Below the pieces are notes generated by a model. The model saw only the letters and a list, made by a program, of their open reading frames with translations, made no database searches and was not told where the DNA came from. Below, one piece after another: positions 47,358 to 57,171 of a DNA stretch of 64,000 nucleotides. Each line of letters begins with the position of its first letter. Positions within the stretch are counted from its first letter, which is position 1. This DNA comes from Gyromitra esculenta (Eukaryota; Ascomycota; Pezizomycetes; Pezizales; Discinaceae): NCBI GenBank assembly GCA_038503075.1, contig JBCAML010000013.1, positions 310,001 through 374,000 of the forward strand, given 5' to 3'. The translations under genes and the position numbers were made by a program.

Positions 47358-48284
47358 CTACCCAATAACCAAGCATCTAATCTCGATGCTCTCCCTCCCC
47401 TTCGCGCCCTCCGGCGTATCCGGGTGTTCAAACGCCGTATGCGGAGTCCTGCCTCTCTTCCCTGGCGCGCTTCCGCCAACAGTCGTATCGCTATCCCAGC
47501 ACTTCAGCAACACCACCTCGTCGTTCCTCTGCCCGCTCCAATACCACCACTTCTGCTCCGGATTGTAAGCCACGCCCGAAGTGCCACCTTCGCGGTCGGG
47601 GTAGATGTGTCTAACGCTGACCACATCCTCCTCCCTCACCGACCTCGAGTCCGCAAACGCCAGCGGGTGGTCCTGGACCGGCCCATTGAGCGGGCGCCAC
47701 ACATTGATGATGCGGGCGCGCGTTCCGCTCTGGATAATCTCTTCCGCGCGGGCCTCCGGCAGGTGGCGGCGCACACGCTGGTATCCGGCTTCGGGGGTCT
47801 GGTCGATGTGGACGCGCATGACTGGCTTGCGGCTGGAGTCCGGGCGACGGATAGTGTGGTCGAAGATGACGACCTGCTGCACGCCGGGGACGTTTGCGGT
47901 GATGATGGACTCAATTTCGGGGTAGTAGACTCGTTCGATCTGGGCGTCGTCGGTGAACTCGGTTTCTGCGGAGGGGACGTTGGTGATGGGTTGGAAGGCT
48001 TGCTGATCGAGCGAGAACTCGCTCTCGAGGCCGCGCAGGTCGTGGATCGTTACTTGGCGCGTATCCTCGCGAAGGTTGCTGGTTGGGACGCCTGCGGGGG
48101 GGGATTCGACGTAGTAATAGGGCTTAGAGCCGTCGAGGGGCTCGAGGTAGAATGTGAGGTCTGCAGAAACGTCGCCGCTGATGGTTTGGGGAGCTTTGAC
48201 AGGGGCGGCGACGGCGTAGTGGGGAGAGGCAGAAGAAGGGCTGTGGAGAGCGTCGACGGAACGGAGTTCAGAAGCAGTTGACAT
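47358..48284 (-). CDS. AsaB/CmcJ-like putative hydroxylase/desaturase
   Basis: Intronless minus-strand gene of 308 residues, the only one on this strand. It belongs to the fungal family annotated as AsaB-type hydroxylase/desaturase, GA4 desaturase-like or CmcJ-like, thought to be related to non-haem iron, 2-oxoglutarate-type oxygenases. Seen motifs: VHIDQT at about 158-163 (a possible H-x-D metal pair), INVWRPLNGPVQDHPLAFAD at about 193-212, DEVVLLKCWDSD at 255-266, TPHTAFEHP at 280-288 (possible distal histidine) and RESIEIR at 297-303. These are the conserved blocks of the family, and length is typical. Members occur in secondary-metabolite clusters such as that for aspergillic acid, but many are orphans. 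A FAD monooxygenase and a monooxygenase remnant lie upstream on the other strand. Substrate unknown. Confidence 0.88.
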   Translation of the reverse strand: MSTASELRSVDALHSPSSASPHYAVAAPVKAPQTISGDVSADLTFYLEPLDGSKPYYYVESPPAGVPTSNLREDTRQVTIHDLRGLESEFSLDQQAFQPITNVPSAETEFTDDAQIERVYYPEIESIITANVPGVQQVVIFDHTIRRPDSSRKPVMRVHIDQTPEAGYQRVRRHLPEARAEEIIQSGTRARIINVWRPLNGPVQDHPLAFADSRSVREEDVVSVRHIYPDREGGTSGVAYNPEQKWWYWSGQRNDEVVLLKCWDSDTTVGGSAPGKRGRTPHTAFEHPDTPEGAKGRESIEIRCLVIG

Positions 48285-48353
48285 TTTGGGTAGCTTGGGT
48301 TAATGTGCTGATTCGTAGATGGGTATATAGTGATAATACTGTAGCTGTGATAA

Positions 48354-48401
48354 TGCTGTAATTGGATAGTGCTGTAACTGGATAGTGTTGTAACTGGATA
48401 G
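48354..48401. repeat. three tandem 16-bp units upstream of AsaB-like gene
   Basis: Units at 48354-48369, 48370-48385 and 48386-48401, consensus TGCTGTAACTGGATAG, each with at most one difference. Partial copies flank the array on both sides (TACTGTAGCTG). The array is 70-117 bp upstream of the AsaB-like start codon, between it and a TATA site, so it lies in the 5' UTR or core promoter. Confidence 0.9.
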
Positions 48402-48448
48402 TACTGTAGCTGTTAGAGATATTCCAACTGACGAGACAGACAGGTTCC

Positions 48449-48455
48449 TATATAT
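48449..48455 (-). promoter_or_regulatory. TATA-like site of AsaB-like gene
   Basis: An ATATATA heptamer about 165 bp upstream of the start codon on the minus strand. The spacing is slightly long but plausible for a fungal gene. Confidence 0.4.
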
Positions 48456-49610
48456 GCAGAACCCCCCGAGAGCTTTGAAATACTAGTGTCATGATTCTAG
48501 TTTTGTCAGCGGCAATGATTGGTAGCACGCAATAATGTTAGAAATGCAATATCCAATCGCGCAATCCGGAGAAAGAGCGGAGTTTGTTACTAATGCAGCC
48601 CCCGGCACGGCAACCAAATAATCCGATCGAAGCAACTAATAATGCGGATGCTAAACCCATTGTTGCCTACTGCGTGCCATGCGAGCCTTGTTTAGTATAG
48701 CAATTGCTTGTAGCGGGCTGCTATCTGGCCTCTGGGAGACAGTATCGCAGCAGATCAATTGGCTAATTGTTTGCGTGCTACAAGACGCAGATGCGTCATT
48801 GATTTCAAATGAATAGTTGCACCAGGGTTAGGGTTTTTGTTACTAAACACTCACCGCCAACAGCGAGCTTGTTCTCGTAATTGCCCTTGCTCGCTGCGGC
48901 TGATGGTAGCTTGAAGCTTCTCTGGAACATTCGGTGCTAATTAAACTGAGAGTGAGGGATTATCTTCCGTGTGCTCTGGGTTGAGGATTTCCTGCTACTG
49001 TAGTGTCATCTTAGCCTCGTATTTCCGACTCTACCCACACAGCTGTCTGAGCTGTAATTACATCTAGCGACCGAAAGAAAGCTAGGAGCCATACCTCTGC
49101 AGAAATTTAAAGCACCCACATCTGTATGGAGTACTGTGTGCCACGGCTATCCACCTGGCCTCTCGAATGTAAATTGGGTTCTGATTCGTGGAAATGGCTA
49201 ACTCCGTTTTATGCCTGGGTGGGTTTAGGATTATAACTCTCGAGATATCGGCCACGAATGAACAGAGCGGGTTCGTACCCGCTGCTACAAACCCCTCATG
49301 GAGGTTGATCAACGTACGGCGAAAGACACAGAACCCATAACAGATTTTAGAATCTTGGACACCAGCGGGTTGAACCTAAACCCTCGAACCCTCCGTAATT
49401 GTATATCTCTGGATACCTGCAGCTGGATAGGCGTTGCACCTGCCTCCTCTTCCTCGGTTTCTATCCTTTCTAGAGCTTATATACTTCTAGCTGCTAGAAG
49501 ATTGCGGTCCGTAGCTATAAGCAGTCGGTCCCTAATGTGATGGCGCCTGGTTTTCTTGACTTTATTACCGCGATCTTCTTTCCGATGGCCTTTCGATAGC
49601 TTCCCGGTTT

Positions 49611-49631
49611 TGAGACTTGAGACTTGAGACT
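49611..49631. repeat. TGAGACT heptanucleotide repeat
   Basis: Three perfect TGAGACT units in non-coding sequence. Confidence 0.85.
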
Positions 49632-50692
49632 TTGTGTTTCTTCCTTTCGTGGGATTTCGGCTCCGAATCCCGATGGGCGTTGGAATTCTCTGGAGCTTCT
49701 GTCGACTGGGATTTTGCTCTCTGTGATCTGGGTTTCTGAAGCTGGTTGTCGTCGTGGAATAGGTAGGGACGGATAGCACCATCAGCAGGTTGACAAGTAC
49801 GCTGATAGGAAAATTGGCTAGGAACATTGGTGAGTGTTAGCAGGTGTTAGGATATAGTCCGCGAAGGTAAGGAGGGGCTGTGTAGCGAGGGTCGATAAAG
49901 CTGGAGCGTTTGCTAAAGACGCTTAAGGTGATCGGCTCGTGGGGACATTAGGTAAGTGGGAAAGGTGGAGAGCGGTGGGGTTGGGAGGTGGAATGGCTGT
50001 GAGGTAGAGCGGGGTAGATTGTGGCCATGGAGCTGCTATTAGATTGTTAGTGCTCTAGATCTTGACATATTCAACTTCTGAGTCTCTGTAGACGGATTTC
50101 CTGGATGGAGAACTGAGATATATAGGCTGCATGCCCATGAGGAGCCTTTCTATCAATATCTCTCCTTTCCTTACTTTTGTTTCTCAGTCCTCTTACTGTA
50201 TAAATCGCCCTGGCCTCATCCGATCAATATCCACCCGTAGGCTTCTGTCTGTTTTTGGTGAAGAGGATCGACGAGTGATGGGCTGTGATTCTCCCTGCTG
50301 GGATCGTGCAACTCCGAGCCACAAGACAGGCATCTAGACAACTAAGATCCCTCTTTCCTGCGAACTGAGCATTGTCGAGAGTCCAGATGCCCGTCTTGGG
50401 TACATGCAGGTTTGGACTGCATGAATTCGACAAGAGCGGGGATCAGTTATTCCCGCTGGGCGAACATGTGTGGCCGTTGTCGTGGCAACCGAGTGGACAA
50501 GACCGCCGCGCCAACATCCCGACCATCGCCTAAACAAAACAACAACACATGCCGCTCCCCTGACCCTATCTACTGCATTCCGACCGACCCACAGCTCCCC
50601 GATCCGTCCTATCCAGCTTGACCCCGCCATAATCTCTACCCACCCACTCTCGCGAGCTTCAATACCTCTCCCACCCTACTACGATCGCAGAT

Positions 50693-53600
50693 ATGCCGCC
50701 GGAGCCGTCCTCCCCGGACCCTCTGCAGGACCTCGATGGCCCTAGCATCTATGGCGTCACTCCCGCCCCGCGGACCATCAAACGCACCTCCAGCACGGCT
50801 GTCTCCCCGCGCAAGAACAGGAAGCTCTCGCACACCACCGTGGTTTCGACGCCGACGCGCTCGCCGTGGCGCATTCGCGTCGTTGTCGAGGCTGAGCGCG
50901 ACGACGACGACGAATCGATGCCGCCGAAACGACAACGAGCTTCACGGACGAAAACGACGAGGGTGCCGTTGAGGGGACTGAGTCCGTCGCCCCTTGTTCC
51001 TGGGACGGAAGGCAAAGAAGTAGTCGCTGCGCAGAGGAGGAAGGCGACGCCGGCGAGGAGGAGACGGAGGAGTACTACTGCAACACCGGGCGGGCCGGGA
51101 AAAACACCGGCGAAGAAGACGAGGGCTAGGAAGAGCGCGACGCCGCTGCTGGAGGAAGAGAATGTTGATATTGATATTGATGAAGGGATCGGGTCGATGA
51201 TGGATGGGATGGGTGTGCTGGAAGAGGAGGAGGATGCTGGACTTGTGCCGATGGTGGTGGTCGAGGTGAGAAGTCGCTTTCATCCATATATATGGGGCTT
51301 GTGCTGTTTGACTTTCGGCGGAGAGATTCACAATGTGTTCTTTGTTGCGATATCAAGCTGCCCCGCCTCCCCCTTGCATCAAGAAACTCCACAGTTTCCA
51401 CATTTCCTAAACATCTCTCTCAGAAACCTCATATCTAACACCTTCTCTACTATAGACCCGTCCTAAAGCCAAATCGTCCCCCCGAAAAACGCCCTCAAAA
51501 ACCCCCCGCAAAACCCCCGCGAAAAAACCCCCAACCGTCGCCTCCTCATCGAAAGCCCCGCCTCCTCCACTCGAGCCAGAAGACGACCTCCGCAGAGCCC
51601 TCTCTCCCGTGAACTCAAACCGCATGCTCTCTCCCACCCCATCGCCGCGGAAACGTCGCTCCCCGTCGAAAGCCTCTCAGCCACCGCCTCCACGACCATC
51701 GCTAATGGACCTTGGCCCCAGCTCGCAGGCCTCCAACGACGACGACATGGAAGGGTTCTCGATGGTCGATACCGGCAGTCTACTACCCGACTTCCTCAAC
51801 TCGCTCTCGCAGCACCAAGACCAATCTGCAGTTCAAGACAACGACGGCGACGAAGAGGAAGAGGAGGAAGACGAGCTACCAGACTTCACCTTCATGTCCG
51901 GCGGCACATCCTACACCCCGCACACCAAGAAGCAAGGTCCCCCGACCGCAGAACAGGACGAGCTATTCGACGACGATCCAGTTGGGGCAGAAACCTTCTA
52001 TGGCGCAGACGCAGACACAGGCGCAGGCGGCTTCCGGAGCAGTCCGCCCCCGGCTGTATTCCAGCGCCTAGCCGGCGGGAAACGGGCGAAAGAAACACCG
52101 GCGCTGAAGCCGCTCGACGGCGTACTACAGCTCCCGCAGCCGCCGCCGAAAGAGCAACCGCCACAGGCTGCGAGCAGCAGTAAGAAGCGGAAGCGGGATA
52201 CGCCGGATTTAGACAGCACCCTGCTCGCCAGCGAGGGTCTGCGCAGCTTTATAGGCATAGAAGGTGGTGTTCCGCGCACTGGACGACGGATGAGCATGTC
52301 TATGACCAGTGAGCGATTCGGTGGCGAGCTTGATGGCGATGAGCTGGACGAAGGCGGATACGACGATGGGGTAGAAGACGACGACGACGACGATAACACG
52401 GACATTGAGCCCCTGGCACTAATACCTGCAGCAGCGAAGAAGAACCCTTCGCCCTCCAAGACCGGCACAAAAGGTAAAGCCAAAGAAGCCCCCCAGCCCC
52501 GCACTACCACTGCATCCCTCTCCCACACACCCCCTACCCAACTCGCGCCCCCGCGAGCCACCTTCGCGACAGAGGAGGAGGAGACGCTCTGGGCCGAAAG
52601 GTCGCCAGAGAAATCGGTACGCTTCCTTGGACACGAGGACTCGCGGAACTCGCCGAGCGTCAGCTACAGTAGTACCCCTGCGCAAGCACCCCCCGGCGAA
52701 CGCACCCGGTTGCTGGAAGCCTCGTGGGCGGCGGAGCGCGCGGCGGTGTCTGCGAAGGCGAGGGAGGTGGGGACACTCACTATCAATGACGACGAGATCG
52801 AGGAGGACAGTATCGAGGCTGAGCGCATAGTTGAGGATATATGGCAGGCGGAAGCAGAACCGCGCTCTGAAGCCACGCCGCCGAAGCAGAACAGGGGAGG
52901 GGTGTATAGGAGTCCGGAGGAGAAAGGGGAGCGGACTTTACGCTTGGAGAGGGAGTGGCGGGAGGAGCGGGAGGAGGTTAAGAGGCGTGCGCTGGAGGTG
53001 GGGGCGTTGACGATTCACGATACCGTTGAAGTCGGATCTGAGGAAGAGGGGGAGGAAGAGGGGGACTCGTATGGTGCTGCTCCGGGGGGAACTACAACCC
53101 TACTGAATCAGGATACGGCCGCTTTTGAAGAGAGCTTGTTTCATCGGGAACAGCAGCAGCAGCAGGGTCCCCAGACGAGTGCGAATTTGTTTACGAGTAG
53201 CAGCACGCCGTATAAGAGGGGGAGTAGCTTGAGTGATTCCCAGATTACTGCCTCGAGCAAGAGCAGTCCCCCACCAACAAGCACGAAGGCAGCAGCGAGT
53301 AGGTGGAGGAGTGCGAGGGGGACAAGAGTTACAACAGCTACTGCGAGCGCAAGCACTAGTATGGCACCTCCGGCGAGGGTAAATAAAGTCACCACGAGCA
53401 CTTCCACACCCGTAAATACAGCTACGACCACGTCCACGACTACAACTGCCAAACCTCCAGTACCCACCACAGCGAAAGAGCGACGCGAAGCAAGAGCAAA
53501 ACAAAGAGCAGAAGCTGCCGCTGCCGCTGCCGCCGCAACACAGGCCCCCCCCGCACCCCCCGCACCAGCAGCCGAAGAAGTTTCAGAAGAAGGAAGCATC

Positions 53601-54392
53601 AATATGCTCCCCGACGACCTCCTCACCCCACCACTCTCTTTCATATCTCCAGCTACCGCTGCTGCTGCGCGTACCCAGGTGGCTACTCCACCGACAACCA
53701 ACACTACCACTACCTCCATCACCACCACCCTCACCCACCCTATCGATTCGCCCCCGCACATTGGCCCTGCGTGGGAGAAACGGCACTGGAGACTGCTTGA
53801 GCGTCTGCTGAATAGCTCGAAAACCATCCCGTCGGCCGGAAGAAGCCGTCTGACGTACTCGGTTTCCATCGACGACCCGTCTGCGCTGGACTCGGACCCT
53901 GATGCGTTATTGGCGGACCCGGAGCTGAACGTGACGACGATGGAGGGCGGGGAGAAGGCGCTGGTGTTGGGCGGGAAGGAGGTCGAGGCGGTTCGGCGGT
54001 TCAGGGAGCGGATGAAGGCGGAGGGGAGCGAGCGGGAGCAGTGGGGAGTGGAAGAGGTGGCGGCGAAGGTGGGGGCTTTGGTGCTGGCGGGTGTTAGGAG
54101 GAGGAGAAGGGCGGAGAGGGAGGAGAGGGAGGAGAAAGAGAGGTTGGAGATCAGTAAAGGGAAGGAAAAAGAGAGGGAGCGAGTTAGGACTGGAAGTGCT
54201 GATAGAAGAAAACTAGCTGATAAAGGGAAAGCTGTAGAAAGGGCAGTCGATAAGATAGTGGATAAAGGGAAAGGGAAAGAGAGGGTTGGAGGGAGAGCGG
54301 AGAGGATGGCGGAGAGGATGGCAGAGCGAGCGGAGAAGAGGCGAAAGGACGAAGCAGCGCGAATCGGATCGAGGATGTCGGACTGGTTGTAG
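50693..54392 (+). CDS. large basic low-complexity protein, AT-hook-like, probably nuclear
   Basis: Exons 50693-51265 and 51456-54392, 1169 residues. The 190-bp intron has a GTGAGA donor and TAG acceptor, and its removal joins VVVE to TRPKAKSSPRKTP. Residues of about 120-170 and 192-215 are K/R/P-rich with AT-hook- or histone-tail-like repeats (SPRKTPSKTPRKTPAKK). Acidic tracts follow near 270-280 and 430-440. Two related segments occur near 605-640 and 683-715, sharing the pattern R-x-L-x-E/L-x-x-W-x-x-E-R-x-x-V-x-x-x-A-x-E-V-G-x-L-T-I-x-D. A T/S-rich linker follows. A more ordered region, HIGPAWEKRHWRLLERLLNS, starts at about 955. The C-terminus is a long charged helix rich in E, R and K. 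It resembles proteins annotated in Aspergillus as AT DNA-binding proteins. DNA binding is inference. Confidence 0.75.
51266..51455 (+). other. intron of AT-hook-like protein gene
   Basis: A 190-bp intron, the longest found in the window. It separates the acidic end of exon 1 from the K/P-rich repeats. Donor GTGAGA, acceptor CTATAG after a pyrimidine-rich stretch. Confidence 0.75.
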
Positions 54393-55315
54393 CTGGCTCG
54401 AGTTTTTTTTTACTGTTTTTTTTTTGTATCATACGCATTTTGGTGTTTGGATTTTATTTATTTTTTTCGAGCGAGGGTTAGCAGACTAGGTTCTTACACT
54501 GCTTTAATTGCCTAGGCCACAATTGTACAATTATGGGTTTTTGGTTTTTATATTTTTTTCTTTTCTCTTCTCTTCTTTCCTCTTATTACGCTGGGTTAGC
54601 GTGTTTTGTTTTGTATTATTATGGGTGTTTTTAGTTTTAAGGGATTGGGTGCGCAGTAGGATTTTTTTTATATCATTAGTTCCCCTGGACCGAATGAAGG
54701 AGGACAGGTTGAAATACCGCATGTGGTTTGGAAATTTGCGCCCAGCAGGCAGACAGCTGTGATGTTCAGCCCAACTCACAGTATTGAAACTGCGCTTCGA
54801 ATTCTACCACTAGAGGAATTAGATTGTGGAAAGCCGAATGCACAGCTTATGACTAGGGAGTATTGCTAGTACTTGAGAATGGGTGATCTTATCTGCTGTG
54901 TTCGAAATTCCGGCTTTTGATAAACTGTGGTTGTAGCGTGGACACGCGTGGCCTCTTATTCGAGAGAGGAGTCGCCTGTATAAATTTTGAGCGAGCCAAT
55001 ATTTCTAGATTATACGGTAGTAAAAACTACATGTATGCTGTTAGGTTTAGTTCCCGGGATCCCTTCTGACCTAGATACATGCCATAATTTCATAGGTAGC
55101 AACCTAGATACTCACTCTATTATAGATAATCTATCGTTATATTGTATTTATTCTTGTGCTAGTTTTGCTAGTTGAGTTCGAGAGCATGAGCTAGTTCAGT
55201 GGCTGTAATTCTATTGTTAATTATATAAGGAAGATCACAAGGGGGATCACTACAAGATAGATAGATAGATTTTTCATTCACGCATCCAACCCGTAGGTTA
55301 TGGCGGTCGCACTAA

Positions 55316-55386
55316 AACTAAATAAAACAAAACAAAACAACAAAAACAAACAAAAAACAAAAAACAAAAAACATAAAACATAAAAC
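55316..55386. repeat. A-rich degenerate repeat (AAAAC-type)
   Basis: Repeated AAAAC, AAAAAAC and AAAACAT words over about 70 bp. It could be low-complexity sequence or a poly-A-derived tail of an old retroelement; nothing upstream supports the latter. Confidence 0.6.
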
Positions 55387-56188
55387 GACCCTTTCCCGCC
55401 TTAATCTAACTAAAAGTATTGATATCCAGCATCTTAACACTATTTTGTCTTTAGCTCGCTTATTCTCTCTCTAATTCACCAAACCCCCATTCCAATTCTC
55501 GGTCTTTCTTAACCCCTTCCTCTCTCGCACTCCTTACAATTTCCTTAAATTCTTTCCATATTTTCTCGGCCCATTCTATTCCGTCTTCCGTATATAGAAG
55601 TTCATAGCTTCCAACTTCTCTCTCCATCCGGGATCACTACAAGACCGATATTGGCTGGAGGTTAGGGATTATTTTCCTCTGATCTTCTTTTGTCATTCGG
55701 GGGGTATTGTGAGTGAAGTTGACTACGCAGGTGTTTTTAAAGATGCTATTTTGGCTGCGCTGGTGTGAGTGGCGAGACTAGACTACTGAAATTTATCGTG
55801 CCTTTGATCTGACTGGATGGGAGTGCCGAAGCCACAGTCCCTGGCTCTCGTTATATGCACCCCACGGTACATCATTAAGCATATTTCCCCAGCTCAACCC
55901 CTGTTTATCTGCACGACAAATCTATGGGATTTATCAAGGCAGCTACGATCACTTACACTGAGACATCATATACCGTGTGCCGTACCTATATACGGACAGT
56001 TGCGGGGTTTCGCATATCGACCGATTACTTTCCCATCTCTCGTCCGAAGTCTCGCCCGAGCCACGTGACCTGAACCCGAATGTCACATGGAGACGTATTG
56101 CTTTTCATCTTTCAATTGCTAATTGTCGTAAAATGCATTAACAGCTACAGCTACAGCTGTTGTGGTACAGCATTCTATTCTCGGCGAG

Positions 56189-56204
56189 CCAATTGATATA
56201 AAAG
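56189..56204 (+). promoter_or_regulatory. CCAAT and TATA sites of GST gene
   Basis: CCAAT at 56189-56193 directly followed by TATAAAAG at 56197-56204, about 113 bp upstream of the start codon. The TATA match is good; the CCAAT is unusually close to it and may be chance. Confidence 0.5.
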
Positions 56205-56316
56205 CCTTCCACCTGTACTCTTCGGAATTCCCACCCTCCAGAACACCATCTCAATCATTGGCTTTTGGTAAATCTCACAAAAAGCTCTTGGCAGGAAACA
56301 AAAAAGCAAGATCAAA

Positions 56317-57171
56317 ATGTCGAACGATCACGGAAAGCAATTTACTCTCTACTCACACGCCTCAGGGCCAAACCCATGGAAGGTAGCTATTGTGCTCGAG
56401 GAATTGGGTTTAGAGTATCATACCATTTTCGTGAACACAAGCACCAGTAAGCTTTTCCCTCAATTTTTCGCTCGTGGGCCTTAAGCTTTTCACGGACTGC
56501 AGCTGGGCTACTGGCTGACTGGCTGACTGGCAAATAGACGAGCATAAGCAGGCTCCATACACCAACTTGAATCCCAATGGCCGCTTGCCCACACTTGTCG
56601 ACCACTCTAATAACGACTTCACGATCTGGGAGTCTGGCGCCATTATCTTGTACCTCGTTGGAAAGTACGACAAAGACCACAAGATCTCCTTTGCCGATTT
56701 CGATAGCACTGCAATTGCAAACCAGTACCTCATGTTCCAGATGTCTGGTTAGTATTTCCCTCCTCCTCCTCCTCCTCCTCCTCCCTTTCTCGTTACCCCC
56801 CTCAAGAGGATAAATCACAGCTAACACTCCCCCAAGGCCAAGGACCCTACTTCGGCCAAGCTGGCTGGTTCCACCACTTCCACCCCGAGAAGCTTCCCAG
56901 CGCAATCGAGCGCTACACCAACGAGATACGCCGTGTCATCGGCGTTCTCGAGGGCATTCTTGCCACCAGGGAGTACCTTGTAAATGACAAGTGTACATAT
57001 GCGGACCTGGCCTTCATCACGTGGAACTGGGGACTTGACTGGTTTCCAGAGATCAAAGAGGGGTGGAGAAAGGAGTTCCCAAAGGTTGCTGCTTGGGATG
57101 CGAAGCTGAATGAGAGGGATAGCGTTAAGAAGATCAAGGCGGATAAAGCCGAGGCCACGAAGACAGCTTAA
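56317..57171 (+). CDS. Ure2-like glutathione S-transferase
   Basis: Exons 56317-56446, 56538-56747 and 56837-57171, 224 residues. Cytosolic GST that conjugates or reduces with glutathione in detoxification and peroxide defence. The N-terminal thioredoxin-like domain holds LYSHASGPNPWKVAIVLEELGLEY, then NPNGRLPTLVDH with the cis-proline, and the glutathione-binding ES pair in TIWESGAIILYLVGKYD. The C-terminal helical domain contains QGPYFGQAGWFHHFH and the N-capping-type motif KCTYADLAFITWNW. This is the Ure2p-like fungal class; the prion-type N-terminal extension of yeast Ure2 is absent, as in most filamentous fungi. A TATAAAAG site lies upstream. All landmarks are intact. Confidence 0.95.
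56761..56784. repeat. TCC microsatellite in GST intron 2
   Basis: Eight perfect TCC units inside the second intron (56748-56836). It lies between donor and acceptor and strengthens the pyrimidine content; likely length-variable between strains. Confidence 0.9.

Larger units (their letters stand above)
48285..50692. other. intergenic region, divergent promoters
   Basis: Lies between the minus-strand AsaB-like gene and the plus-strand low-complexity protein gene. It contains the 16-bp tandem repeat and a TATA site near the AsaB-like start, and a TGAGACT repeat at 49611-49631. A basic 116-residue minus-strand frame at 49477-49827 has no recognised motif and is not called. Confidence 0.55.
54393..56316. 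other. intergenic region
   Basis: T-rich 3' flank followed by AT-rich sequence; no supported gene. An A-rich simple-sequence tract runs through about 55316-55386. The last 130 bp carry the CCAAT and TATA sites of the GST gene. Confidence 0.6.

Noticed and set aside
47424..48281. Plus-strand 285-residue frame antisense to the AsaB-like gene
   Set aside because: It is the shadow of the minus-strand gene, whose conserved family motifs are unambiguous.
48822..48840. GGGTTAGGG telomere-like sequence (also near 40920)
   Set aside because: Less than two repeat units at each site; far too short to indicate an interstitial telomere.
49477..49827. Minus-strand 116-residue basic frame
   Set aside because: Includes the TGAGACT tandem repeat and low-complexity basic sequence; no recognisable family.
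53141..53869. Minus-strand 242-residue hydrophobic frame
   Set aside because: Antisense shadow of the T/S/A-rich part of the 50693-54392 gene; valine and glycine runs are reverse complements of its threonine and alanine codons.
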